From positions 1,736,001 to 1,800,000 of the forward strand of contig CP036352.1 of the NCBI GenBank assembly GCA_007753915.1: DNA of 64,000 bases, given 5' to 3'. The stretch comes from Phycisphaerae bacterium RAS2. GTDB taxonomy: Bacteria; Planctomycetota; Phycisphaerae; UBA1845; UTPLA1. The position numbers and the translations under genes were made by a program. This document shows positions 46,266-54,796 of the stretch, piece after piece; position 1 is the first letter of the stretch, and each line of letters opens with the position of its first letter. The notes beneath the pieces were generated by a model that did no database searches, was not told the DNA's origin, and worked only from the letters and a program-made list of their open reading frames with translations.

Positions 46266-47925
46266 CGCCAACGATGAGCTGCGCGATCAACTCCTTCGTG
46301 AGGGGGTGCTTCCCCCCGCGGACGTGGAGGCTGCCTTCAAACAGGCGGAAGAAGTCGGCGTCGAACTGGAGACCATCCTTCGCAAGTCGCACCGGTTGTC
46401 GGACGCGCATCTGACGGCCCTGCGTGCGCTGCGGCAGAGTGTGACGTATTGCAACGTTGCGGACTTCCTTCCCGCGCTGTCGAACGCGGCGCTGGTCAGC
46501 GAAGAACTGGCGCGACGCCATGTGATGTTTCCGTTGTTTCAGTGCGACGGCGTCATCACGCTCGGCATCAAGGATCCAAACGATCTGACGGCGATCGATC
46601 AGGTTCGCCGACTGACGCGACAGGAAGTCGATGTCGTCCTCGCGGGCGAGACGGAGCTGCTGGGGCTGATCGAGCGGGCGTACGGCACAAGCCGCTACAT
46701 CGAGGAATCGTCGGTTGCCGATTCACTCTCGGAATTGTCGGACGCCTCGGCGCTGGACGACAGCCAGCCGGTCATCCGGCTCGTCGAGAACCTGATCAAC
46801 GAGGCGGTTCGACAGAGCGCGTCGGACATCCACATCGAGCCGGCCGAACACGAGTTGCGAATTCGGGTGCGCGTGGACGGCGTGCTGCGGGAGATTGCCG
46901 CGCCGCCCCTGGCGCTTCACCGGGCGCTGGTCTCGCGCATCAAGGTCATCGCAAAACTGGATATCTCCAAGACGCGTACCCCCCAGGACGGCGCGTTTCA
47001 CCATCGAAACGGTGAACACGAAGTCGTGATCCGTGTGTCGATGCTGCCATCGGTGTTCGGCGAGGCCGTGGTGTTGCGTATCCTGCGAAACGAGTCGGAT
47101 TCGGTGACGTTGAGCGATCTCGGCATGCCGCAGCGGGTGCTCAATCGGTTTCGCGCGGTGGTCTCGAACGCGCACGGAATGATTCTGGTGTCGGGCCCGA
47201 CCGGGTCAGGCAAGTCCACGACGCTGTACGCCGGAATCAAGAGCATCGTCTGCCCGCAGAAAAACATCATCGCCATCGAAGACCCGGTGGAGTACCGAAA
47301 CAGTCGCATCCGACAGGTGCAGGTCAACGCCGAGGCGGACCTCACATTTGCCAACGGCCTGCGCTCCGTACTTCGTCAGGACCCGGACGTGATCATGGTG
47401 GGCGAGATTCGAGATCGCGAAACCGCGCAGATTGCGGTGCAGGCGGCACTGACGGGGCACCTTCTTTTGAGCACGGTCCATACAAACGATTCGGTCAGCG
47501 CGATCGCGCGGCTTCGAGACCTGGGCGTGCCGGAATACCTGATTTCGTCATCGCTGCTCGCCGTGCTGGCGCAGCGGCTGTGTCGGCGCGTTTGCCCGGA
47601 GTGCAAGGCGCCGGAAAGCCCCCCGGAGTTCCTTCTTCGCGCGATCGGCCTGGACTCGGCCGAGAAACTGGATTTCGAGCCGATGCGGGGAAGGGGCTGC
47701 CGCCGCTGCGTTGGAAGCGGATACGTCGGGCGAGTCGGTTTGTACGAGTTGTTCGAATTGAATGAGACGTACGCGGAAATGGTAGTGCATGGCAAGAGCA
47801 GCGAGGCGATTCGCGCGGCCGCACGGGCCGGTGGCATGCAGTTCATGGTACAGGACGGGGTCGAAAAGGTTCGAGCCGGTTTGACGACAGTTGAAGAAGT
47901 CGCTCGCGTAGCGGGTCGGGCGTAA
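46255..47925 (+). CDS. GspE/PilB-type pilus assembly or secretion ATPase
   Basis: 556 residues from GTG at 46255, with GGAGG six bases upstream; longer in-frame starts lack one. The N-terminal MshEN-like region (10-150) can bind c-di-GMP in relatives. The ATPase core has Walker A GPTGSGKST (about 314-322), an Asp box, Walker B and a His box (AALTGHLLLSTVHTNDSVSA). The tetracysteine zinc motif is C447-P-E-C450 and C482-R-R-C485. It overlaps the PilZ-like gene and is 70 bases before the GspF gene. The cytoplasmic hexamer powers polymerisation of the pseudopilin encoded downstream. Confidence 0.96.
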   Translation: MLANANDELRDQLLREGVLPPADVEAAFKQAEEVGVELETILRKSHRLSDAHLTALRALRQSVTYCNVADFLPALSNAALVSEELARRHVMFPLFQCDGVITLGIKDPNDLTAIDQVRRLTRQEVDVVLAGETELLGLIERAYGTSRYIEESSVADSLSELSDASALDDSQPVIRLVENLINEAVRQSASDIHIEPAEHELRIRVRVDGVLREIAAPPLALHRALVSRIKVIAKLDISKTRTPQDGAFHHRNGEHEVVIRVSMLPSVFGEAVVLRILRNESDSVTLSDLGMPQRVLNRFRAVVSNAHGMILVSGPTGSGKSTTLYAGIKSIVCPQKNIIAIEDPVEYRNSRIRQVQVNAEADLTFANGLRSVLRQDPDVIMVGEIRDRETAQIAVQAALTGHLLLSTVHTNDSVSAIARLRDLGVPEYLISSSLLAVLAQRLCRRVCPECKAPESPPEFLLRAIGLDSAEKLDFEPMRGRGCRRCVGSGYVGRVGLYELFELNETYAEMVVHGKSSEAIRAAARAGGMQFMVQDGVEKVRAGLTTVEEVARVAGRA

Positions 47926-47995
47926 TTCAAGTTCTGTGGGCTCTTGAGCGCTTTGGAGCGCTGGCCGTGGCAAAGGATTCGACGGAGTAGCAGCC

Positions 47996-49246
47996 ATGCC
48001 GCAATACGAAGTTCGATTCGCCGATGCGAGCGGGCGGATCGCCACCCAGCGCCTGGAAGCGGCGTCGGAGCGCGCGGTCGTTTCGCAATTGGAGAGCGCC
48101 GGCAAGACGCCGATCAGCGTCACGGCAGCGGCCGCTGGCAAACAGCGGGCTTCGAGCGACAAGTCCGGGCAGGGCAAGGTGCGATTGGGGCGATCGGGAG
48201 GCGGCCGGGGAACACGGCGCGCCGTGCTGGACTTCACGCATCAGCTGGCGGCGGTGGTGGAGAGCGGCATTCCGATCATCAGCGGCCTGAAAGCGGTCGG
48301 CGAACAGACCGGGCACCCTGAGCTTCGGTCGGCGATTGCTCGGATCGCCGGTCGAATCGAAGGCGGACGATCGCTTGCGGATGCGATGGACGTCGAGCCA
48401 GTGCTGTTCCCGCCGATCTATGTCAAAACGGTGGCAGCGGGCGAAGTCGCGGGCAAGGTGCCGGAAGTGCTGCTGGCGCTCGCGCGCTATCAGGAACAGG
48501 AGCAGGAGACGCGCGGACAGATCAAGAGCGCCCTGTTGTATCCCTCGCTGGTCGTCGTGGCGCTCATGCTGGCAACGGCGATGATGCTTGTGTTTGTCGT
48601 TCCGCAATTTGCCGCGATGTTTGAGAAGTTCAACGGGAAGCTCCCCTTGCCCACGCGAATTCTCCTTGCAGCGAGTGGCGCGGTGACGCATCACTACTTC
48701 TGGGTGATGGCCGGTCTGATCGGCTCATATTTCCTGACTCGCCGCCTGGTCAGTCTCTCGTTTGTGCGAGCGTTTCTCGATGAGCGTCTGCTGCGGCTCC
48801 CGGTGTTCGGCAATCTGCTGTTGGGCGTGTACATGGTTCGATTCATCGAGTTGCTCGATCTGCTGATGCGCGCGGCGTTGCCGATCACCCAATCGCTTCG
48901 CGTCACCGCCGACAGCATGACGAATGCGTCGCTGAAGCGCGATGTCCGCGCGATGCTGCGCGACGTGGAGGGCGGACGCTCGCTGACCGAAGCTTTCTCG
49001 CAGACAAAATGGCTGACGCCGCTCGTGAAGCGGATGCTGGCCATCGGAGAACAGGCCGGCCGGACCGATCAGATCTTCTCGTACCTCAAGAAGTATTATG
49101 CGACCCAGACAGCGCGAAGCGTGAAGCTATTATCGACCCTTGTCGAGCCGATCCTGGTGACGGGCCTGGCTTCGGTGGTTCTTTTCTTTGCGCTGGCCAT
49201 CTTTTTGCCGATGTGGAAGTTGCTCAAGATCGTTGGGACGGCCTAG
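47996..49246 (+). CDS. GspF/PilC-type inner-membrane platform protein
   Basis: 416 residues. Two copies of the T2SSF domain are visible. The first begins at LDFTHQLAAVVESGIPIISGLKAV and the second at RFIELLDLLMRAALPITQSLRV, each followed by a GRSLxxA motif. Membrane segments lie at about 178-200, 232-247 and 381-406. A short N-terminal PilC-N-like domain starts YEVRFADASGRIATQRLEA. It forms the membrane platform that couples the ATPase to pseudopilin assembly. Confidence 0.95.
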   Translation: MPQYEVRFADASGRIATQRLEAASERAVVSQLESAGKTPISVTAAAAGKQRASSDKSGQGKVRLGRSGGGRGTRRAVLDFTHQLAAVVESGIPIISGLKAVGEQTGHPELRSAIARIAGRIEGGRSLADAMDVEPVLFPPIYVKTVAAGEVAGKVPEVLLALARYQEQEQETRGQIKSALLYPSLVVVALMLATAMMLVFVVPQFAAMFEKFNGKLPLPTRILLAASGAVTHHYFWVMAGLIGSYFLTRRLVSLSFVRAFLDERLLRLPVFGNLLLGVYMVRFIELLDLLMRAALPITQSLRVTADSMTNASLKRDVRAMLRDVEGGRSLTEAFSQTKWLTPLVKRMLAIGEQAGRTDQIFSYLKKYYATQTARSVKLLSTLVEPILVTGLASVVLFFALAIFLPMWKLLKIVGTA

Positions 49247-49320
49247 GGCCGCCGGCGAACGTGGTGCAGACAAGCGGTCGTGCAAGGCCGCCTCAGAAAA
49301 GCCTGAAAGGAGTTCGTTCG

Positions 49321-49764
49321 ATGTTCCAGAAGTCTCATGCTCGTGGTCGACGCGGTTTCACACTGATCGAATTGGTCACGGTCATTGTCATCCTCGGCAT
49401 TCTGTCCGCCGTTGCGTTGCCCGTGTACCTCGACTATCGCAACGATGCCAAGACCGCAGCCTGCAAAGGCTCGCTCGGCGCGATGCGCGCGGCCGTCGCG
49501 AACTTCTACGCCAAGTCGGCTGTCGGCGGCGGAACGCCGGCTTATCCCACGATCACGCAGTTGGGCACGGTCGGTACGGTGTTGATTGACACGGTTCCCG
49601 ACAATCCGTTTGACAGCGACAGCACGAAGAACAACATCGTCGACGGCACGGGCGTGACCAAGGGAACGGTCACCGGCACGGCCGGCGGCTGGTGCTACAA
49701 CCCGACCAACGGCCAGGTCTGGGCGAACACGAATACGTCGGGCATCGGCGAGAATTCGTACTAA
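49321..49764 (+). CDS. major pseudopilin, GspG/PilA-like
   Basis: 147 residues from the ATG at 49321, preceded by AAAGGAG. A 12-residue basic leader ends in Gly before FTLIELVTVIVILGILSAVALP, with the conserved Glu5 after the cleavage site. The C-terminal part has GspG-like features (ACKGSLGAMRAAVANFYAK, TVPDNPFDSDS, GGWCYNPTNGQVWANT). The last segment resembles the calcium-binding loop of GspG. A terminator follows directly, so this product is likely made in excess over the minor pseudopilins. A prepilin peptidase for processing is not in the window. Confidence 0.94.
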   Translation: MFQKSHARGRRGFTLIELVTVIVILGILSAVALPVYLDYRNDAKTAACKGSLGAMRAAVANFYAKSAVGGGTPAYPTITQLGTVGTVLIDTVPDNPFDSDSTKNNIVDGTGVTKGTVTGTAGGWCYNPTNGQVWANTNTSGIGENSY

Positions 49765-49818
49765 GCAGGCATGCAAGACGGACGCTTTCCGGGGGGAAAG
49801 GTCTCTTGTGAGAAACAG

Positions 49819-49852
49819 GGCCTCGGCCGACTCCCGGCCGGGGCCTTTTTTT
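49819..49852 (+). terminator. intrinsic terminator after the major pseudopilin gene
   Basis: GGCCTCGGCCG (49819-49829) pairs with CGGCCGGGGCC (49835-49845) over 11 bp with one wobble and a 5-base loop. It is followed by seven Ts (49846-49852). It is a classical Rho-independent terminator lying between the major pseudopilin and the minor-pilin genes, and probably lowers read-through into the latter. Confidence 0.85.
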
Positions 49853-49902
49853 GTTCATCATGGATGCCCGCGGTGGAAATGGTTGCGTATCGGAGTGACG
49901 CA

Positions 49903-50421
49903 ATGACGAGGCTACAAAAAGCTAGAGCCTTCACGGTCGTGGAACTGGTCACGGTCGTCGTCATTCTCGGGATTCTTTCGATCGCGTCGGCAGGGCCGGT
50001 GCTGACGTACATGACTTCCGTGCGCGGTGGAGCGGCGGCGTCGCGTCTGTCGTCCGACGTGCGATACATGCAACGGCTGGCGCTAAGCTCCGGGCTTCGC
50101 ACGTGGGTCGTATTTTCCACGTCGTCGCAGACTTATCAGCTCTATATCGAGAATCGCGACAACCCCGGCAAGGCGAACCGTGTCGTCGTCAGTCACCCGG
50201 TGGATCAATCCACGTCGGCGATCGCATTCAACACCGGCCCCTTTGCCGGCGTCACCATGACCTCGGTGAACATCAACAGCGCGGCGGAGTTGGAGTTTGA
50301 CAGTTTCGGCCGACCCTACGACTCGGCAAGCGTCGCCCTGACGGCCGCGGGCCAGGTCGTGTTGTCGAGCGGCGGGACCGTTGTCATTCGTCCGGTGACG
50401 GGATTGGTGGAGATTCAATGA
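49903..50421 (+). CDS. minor pseudopilin, GspH/FimT-like
   Basis: 172 residues from the ATG at 49903 (GGAG upstream). The leader MTRLQKARA precedes FTVVELVTVVVILGIL with Glu5, but the residue before the cleavage site is Ala instead of the usual Gly. The body contains SRLSSDVRYMQRLALSSG and ends GTVVIRPVTGLVEIQ, typical of the GspH/FimT family tip subunits. It overlaps the next gene by four bases (ATGA). Confidence 0.85.
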   Translation: MTRLQKARAFTVVELVTVVVILGILSIASAGPVLTYMTSVRGGAAASRLSSDVRYMQRLALSSGLRTWVVFSTSSQTYQLYIENRDNPGKANRVVVSHPVDQSTSAIAFNTGPFAGVTMTSVNINSAAELEFDSFGRPYDSASVALTAAGQVVLSSGGTVVIRPVTGLVEIQ

Positions 50422-50843
50422 CCAGGCGACTTCTGCGACAGCGCGGCGCGACGGTCATCGAACTGGCCATCTGCATGGTCATTCTGGGCATTGCGCTGCC
50501 GCCGCTGGTGGGGGCGTTCGCGGACGCCTCGCGCCAATCAATGGAGCCGGCCGCGAACACGGTCGCGGGCTTTCTCGCGATTGAACGCATGGAGCAGATG
50601 GTCGCTCGGCGCTATCGAGGCACCGGCGGCTATTCACAGATCACGGAGGCCAATTTTCCGGCGGAGTCGCCGGTGACGGGCTTCGCCGGTTTCTCCCGCA
50701 GCGTGACGGTGTCGCTCGTGAACTCGAGCCTTGCATCGGTGGGGTCGGATCAGGGCTACAAGAAGGTTCGGGTGACCGTAACGTGGCAGGGCGGCGCGCG
50801 ATCGCTCGTGATCGAGCGCGTCTTCGCGGAGTTCGTGCCATGA
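50418..50843 (+). CDS. minor pseudopilin, GspI/PilV-like
   Basis: 141 residues. The leader MTRRLLRQRG is followed by ATVIELAICMVILGIALPPLVG, with Glu5 conserved. The remainder (LAIERMEQMVARRYRGTGG, YKKVRVTVTW) has the GspI/PilV pattern of a short helix plus a beta-sheet domain, which normally forms the pilus-tip complex with GspJ and GspK. It overlaps both neighbours by four bases. Confidence 0.8.
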   Translation: MTRRLLRQRGATVIELAICMVILGIALPPLVGAFADASRQSMEPAANTVAGFLAIERMEQMVARRYRGTGGYSQITEANFPAESPVTGFAGFSRSVTVSLVNSSLASVGSDQGYKKVRVTVTWQGGARSLVIERVFAEFVP

Positions 50844-51454
50844 ACCGGCGTATCCATGCACGGCTGAATGAACGGAGAGGCCGGGGCGCGTGCCGCCCAA
50901 CGGTACGGCGCGGTTACACGCTAATCGAGCTGATTGTGTGCATTGCCGTCGGCGTGGTCATCAGTGGATCGGCCGGCATGATCCTTTGGAATGCATCATC
51001 CCAGCGTGTGGAGCTGTCGGCGCGAGCCGAATTGCACGAAATCGCCGCGGCCGCCCTGGAGAAGATCGTGCGGCATGTGCGCGAAGTGGAGCAGGATGAA
51101 TGCCCCGGCAATCCGACGCCGTGTCTGCTTGGCAACGCGCAAGTATCGACGGCCACCGCCACGGAGCTTCGGTTCGGAAGCAATGGATTGCGGCAAACCG
51201 GCTCCACCCTCGAGATGACGATCGACAACGGCACAAGCTGGCATGTGCTGGTGCGCGACGTTTCGAGCTTCGCCCTCGCGTACGCGAATCGCCTCGGGTC
51301 GGCGATGACTTCGTTTCCACTGTCGCAGGCCAATCGCGAGGACATTCGGCAGGTGCAGATCACGCTGGCTCTGACGCGCGGAACCCAGACGGCCAACGTC
51401 CGCACGGCTGTTTACCTGCGCAACTTCATGAACGAGGTGATGAGTGACCCATAA
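50840..51454 (+). CDS. minor pseudopilin, GspJ/PilW-like
   Basis: 204 residues from the ATG overlapping the previous stop. A long leader of 25 residues, rich in Arg, ends RRG before YTLIELIVCIAVGVVISGSAG with Glu5. Segments such as ALEKIVRHVREVEQDE and ISKxxL-like strands match the GspJ/PilW class. Two cysteine residues (CPGNPTPCL) could form a disulphide. It overlaps the next gene by 11 bases. Confidence 0.8.
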   Translation: MNRRIHARLNERRGRGACRPTVRRGYTLIELIVCIAVGVVISGSAGMILWNASSQRVELSARAELHEIAAAALEKIVRHVREVEQDECPGNPTPCLLGNAQVSTATATELRFGSNGLRQTGSTLEMTIDNGTSWHVLVRDVSSFALAYANRLGSAMTSFPLSQANREDIRQVQITLALTRGTQTANVRTAVYLRNFMNEVMSDP

Positions 51455-51869
51455 CCAATGCAAAAAAATCGGGGCAAAAAGGCGTGGGGTCGCCATTCTT
51501 AGCTTTGTAACGGCCATGCTCGTCCTGGGCAGCCTGACGCTTTGGGTGTTTCAGTTGACCGGCACATCGAATCACGCTTCCACGGGCTATTTTTATAGCA
51601 CCGCCGCGTTCTATGCCGCCGAAGGGGGCGTCGAAATGGCATTAGCGGAACTGAACGCATCGCCTCCCACGGATATCGACAGCGACGGCACGATTGGGAC
51701 GATATCAGACAACGGAAACGATTCGGACGATCCGACATTGGCGACAGGAAAGGTCGTTGTCACGCGGATCGGTTTGAGTCCGGCGACGTATCGTGCCACT
51801 GGCCGGCCTGTTACCAGTCAGGCGCCTTGGAGCAGTTTTCGCCGGGTGTTGGAAGTGCAGACGCAGTGA
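51444..51869 (+). CDS. PilX/GspK-like minor pilin
   Basis: 141 residues from GTG. The leader MTHNQCKKIGAKRRG precedes VAILSFVTAMLVLGSLTLWVFQLTG, a hydrophobic helix lacking Glu5, as in GspK and PilX N-termini. YSTAAFYAAEGGVEMALAELNAS is the characteristic PilX/GspK continuation. The C-terminal half is short for GspK, favouring PilX. It probably caps the pilus tip. Confidence 0.75.
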   Translation: MTHNQCKKIGAKRRGVAILSFVTAMLVLGSLTLWVFQLTGTSNHASTGYFYSTAAFYAAEGGVEMALAELNASPPTDIDSDGTIGTISDNGNDSDDPTLATGKVVVTRIGLSPATYRATGRPVTSQAPWSSFRRVLEVQTQ

Positions 51870-51938
51870 AGCCCAGTGCTTGCCGCGTGTGTGGCAGTCA
51901 GGAATGGAAGCCGACAGTTGCAGGGGGCGACGACAGGG

Positions 51939-53648
51939 ATGTCATCCAGTTCACATCAATTAATCCTTCAGGTCCTGCCTGATGAGCTTCGCCTGGTCGA
52001 GGCGCGGCTCGAAGACGGGCGCGTTCGGCTCTGCGATCCCGCGTGCTTCCTCACGGGGGTGCGAGGCGGCGACACGGCCGCGCTCGCAGACCAAACGGTC
52101 CTCGACAACGTCAAGTCGCATGTCGCGTCGCGCGGTTGGATTGGCCGTAGCACGATGGTGCTGATCGGTGGCGGAAACGTGGCGTGCCAATACTTCGACA
52201 TGCCTCCGCTGGAAGGGGCCGCGCTGCGGCAGGCATCCCAACTAAAGATCGCGCAGCAAGTTCACTTTGATTTGAATCAGGCCGTCGTTTCGGTGCAGCC
52301 GCTCTCGCGAGCGTTCGGCACGGAGGCGATCGCTCGTCGGCAGGCGAAATCAGTCGCAGGCGGCGACACCAAGGGGATCCCGGTGGAGGTCGTTGCGGCG
52401 CAAGGCGATGTCTGCAACGCGGCGCTTGCTGCGATCGAGCGCACGGGTCTGGTGGTTCGCGGAATCACGGCATCACCGGCGGCCTTCGCGTCGATGACGC
52501 GGCGCTGTGTGAATGCCGACAGCGGTTTCCATGCCGCGATGTTCGTCGATGAGCGTGTCAGCTTCCTGTGCGTGCAGGTGGAAGGCGTCGCCTGCGTCTC
52601 CACGGAGCTGCCGTTCGGGGCGGCGGACCTCACCGCGGCCCTGATGCGGCCGATCATCGTTGGCACTGAAGTCCTGCAACTGGACGAAGCCAGGGCGACG
52701 ACGCTTCGCGATGCGTTCGGAATCCCCAAGCCTGATGAAACGATCGACTCACTCGGCGTTACGGGGGAAAAGCTGATTCCCCTGTTGGAGCCGGTGCTGC
52801 AAAAGCTCGGCAAGCAATTGACGCAATGGCTGACGTTTGCAGCGACGCAGGCCGGCGGTCGGAAAGTTGAAACGTTGAGCCTGGTCGGTCCGGGTGCGGG
52901 GATTGCCGGGCTGGCCGAGGCGATCGCGACGCGACTGAAGGTATCGGTTCGGGCCGTGACGTGGGCGCGGCAGGAGTCGGATGTTGAGCCGGCCGATGCG
53001 ATGCAGAGTATCGAGGCATTCGGGCTTGCGCTCGCGGCGGCACTCTCGAGCGACATCCTTCCGGACCTGGTTCCGACCGCGGTGCGGCGCGAGCGGCGCA
53101 TGGTCAGGACGCGGCGGTGGATCACGATCTGTGCTTCGAGCGCGGCGGCGATGCTCGCATTCGCGGCTCTCATGTTGCACCGCCTGGATCAGTCCATCGA
53201 GCCGAAACTGGAACGGCATCGAGGTGAACTGGCGGAAGCAGCCAATCTCCTCGAAGTGAACCGGCGGTGGTCGGATCAGTCGAGCCGAAACGAGCGAATT
53301 CAAAGTCAGATTCGCGATTTCGCCCGGGCGAATCCGACATGGACCGGACTCTTCAAGGAGCTTTCCAATCTGCTTCCGCCCGAATTGATGGCCACGCAGT
53401 ACGACTCGCGCATGGTGAATGGGATGTTAACGCTGTCGATCAGCGCGAATGTGCATTCCTCCAAGAGCGGGCGCAGTTTCGATGAGATCGTTTCCGCGAC
53501 GTTGCAGGTGTTGCAGGGCAGCGCCTTCTTCTCTCGGGTCAACTTGGAGTCGGCCAATCGCGGACCGCAGTCGAACGATCCGGACGCCGATGGAACGCTC
53601 ACGATTGTTCTGGACCTCAACTATCCCCGACCGCGAGCGAGGGCCTGA
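51939..53648 (+). CDS. fused PilM-PilN (GspL-like) assembly protein
   Basis: 569 residues from the ATG at 51939; a GTG at 51876 would add 21 residues. The N-terminal 380 residues are an actin-like/PilM-type cytoplasmic domain (ILQVLPDELRLVEARLEDG, CQYFDMPPLEGAALRQASQLKIAQQVHFDL, LVGPGAGIAGLAEAIATRL). A membrane helix (about 394-412) follows, then a PilN-like region: a coiled coil (ERHRGELAEAANLLEVNRRW) and a ferredoxin-like domain beginning FKELSNLLPPELMATQYDSR. PilM and PilN are separate proteins in type IV pili, while GspL of type II secretion has this fused arrangement. Confidence 0.8.
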   Translation: MSSSSHQLILQVLPDELRLVEARLEDGRVRLCDPACFLTGVRGGDTAALADQTVLDNVKSHVASRGWIGRSTMVLIGGGNVACQYFDMPPLEGAALRQASQLKIAQQVHFDLNQAVVSVQPLSRAFGTEAIARRQAKSVAGGDTKGIPVEVVAAQGDVCNAALAAIERTGLVVRGITASPAAFASMTRRCVNADSGFHAAMFVDERVSFLCVQVEGVACVSTELPFGAADLTAALMRPIIVGTEVLQLDEARATTLRDAFGIPKPDETIDSLGVTGEKLIPLLEPVLQKLGKQLTQWLTFAATQAGGRKVETLSLVGPGAGIAGLAEAIATRLKVSVRAVTWARQESDVEPADAMQSIEAFGLALAAALSSDILPDLVPTAVRRERRMVRTRRWITICASSAAAMLAFAALMLHRLDQSIEPKLERHRGELAEAANLLEVNRRWSDQSSRNERIQSQIRDFARANPTWTGLFKELSNLLPPELMATQYDSRMVNGMLTLSISANVHSSKSGRSFDEIVSATLQVLQGSAFFSRVNLESANRGPQSNDPDADGTLTIVLDLNYPRPRARA

Positions 53649-53651
53649 CCC

Positions 53652-54251
53652 ATGAAGACTCGAATGCAGGTGATTCGCGAGTGGTTCCTCCCCGGCATGG
53701 CCGTCGCGGCGATGTTCGCCACGAGCGCCTTCGCGCTGGTCGCGTATTCCGATGCGGGGACCACGCTCAAGCATTTCAATCGCGTCGGCGTCTTCCTTTC
53801 GGATGTCGCCACGCGCGCCGTCGCGGGAACGATGACGCCGCAGCAGGTCAAGGCGACGGAAGACGAGTCGTTCGATCTTGAGCAGCGCATGCAGGATTCG
53901 CGCAAGCCTGGTCTCTTCCAGGCGCAGCTTGTCGACACCGCCGGAGCGGCGAAGCTGCGTGTGCGGGAGATCCGCCCCATGCCGTCCCAGGGCGCATCGG
54001 CCGGACCGGGCACGGCGACGGATGCGCCGGCTTTGCCCGTGTATCGCGTCTCGGTCGACGGCGGTTACCGGGAGATTGCAGCGTTCATGGACGATATCAA
54101 GCGACAGCGGCTGCCGGCGCGAGTCCTGGGGTTCCGCGTTCTGACGGTCGTGCGCGAGTCCGATTCAGATGTAGCCGGGTTGCCCGCGGAGATCGACATC
54201 GAAGCCTACCAACCGCCGGCCGCTGCGCCCGCACCGGGGGTGAAGTCGTGA
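53652..54251 (+). CDS. PilO/GspM-like inner-membrane assembly protein
   Basis: 199 residues: a short cytoplasmic start, a membrane helix at about 14-32, a helical periplasmic region and a C-terminal ferredoxin-like domain (LPVYRVSVDGGYREIAAFMDDIKRQRLPARVLGFRVLTV) that matches PilO folds. It normally pairs with the PilN-like part of the preceding protein. The stop overlaps the next start codon. Primary sequence is weakly conserved, so the call leans on operon position. Confidence 0.7.
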   Translation: MKTRMQVIREWFLPGMAVAAMFATSAFALVAYSDAGTTLKHFNRVGVFLSDVATRAVAGTMTPQQVKATEDESFDLEQRMQDSRKPGLFQAQLVDTAGAAKLRVREIRPMPSQGASAGPGTATDAPALPVYRVSVDGGYREIAAFMDDIKRQRLPARVLGFRVLTVVRESDSDVAGLPAEIDIEAYQPPAAAPAPGVKS

Positions 54252-54796
54252 TGGACGCGCGGAAGAAAAAAGTTCTGACGGTATTGGTCATCGGCTCGGT
54301 GATTCTGGTGTGGCGCGTCTACGCATTGATCACGACCTATGGGCCTGCGGCCGTGCAGGCGCAGGGGAGCGCTCCCGAGCCAGTGCCTGCGTCCAGCGAG
54401 GCCCTGGCGGCTGCAACGAGCTGGTTCGAACTGCCTACCGAGCAGGCCCAGGCGCAGCGCGTCGTCGAAGATCAGCCGTGGGGGCGCGATCCATTTCTGG
54501 TACTCGTCCGGCGCGTTGAGCCAGGCGAACAGAAGAGCGACGCGGGTCCGCCCGCCGCGGCCCAGCAGCCCGATCCGCCGCAGGTCAACAAGTTTCGCGG
54601 CGTGTCGCGCAGCGGCGATCGCTGGCTGGCGGCGATCGACGGTCGGATTTACCGCATAGGCGATCAATTCGACGGTCGTCTTACGATTTCCGAGATCACG
54701 TCCAATTCCGTCACGATGACCCAGGCGGGATGGGCATTCACGTTTACTTTGGGCAACCCTAGCCCCACGATTCGCCAACCGACGGAGCGGCCATGA
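54248..54796 (+). CDS. PilP/GspC-like periplasmic linker protein
   Basis: 182 residues (GTG at 54248 or ATG at 54251). One membrane helix (about 8-28) is followed by a disordered Pro/Ala-rich segment and a short beta-domain (KFRGVSRSGDRWLAAIDGRIYRIGDQFDGRLTISEITSNSVTM). That domain has the homology-region pattern of PilP and GspC, which bind the secretin. WGRDPFLVL is the typical pre-domain motif. Overlaps of four bases on both sides show tight coupling. Confidence 0.75.
   Translation: MMDARKKKVLTVLVIGSVILVWRVYALITTYGPAAVQAQGSAPEPVPASSEALAAATSWFELPTEQAQAQRVVEDQPWGRDPFLVLVRRVEPGEQKSDAGPPAAAQQPDPPQVNKFRGVSRSGDRWLAAIDGRIYRIGDQFDGRLTISEITSNSVTMTQAGWAFTFTLGNPSPTIRQPTERP

Noticed and set aside
49009-49320. 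Long N-terminal extension of the major pseudopilin
   Set aside because: It overlaps the GspF gene; the ATG at 49321 has a strong ribosome binding site and gives a normal prepilin leader.
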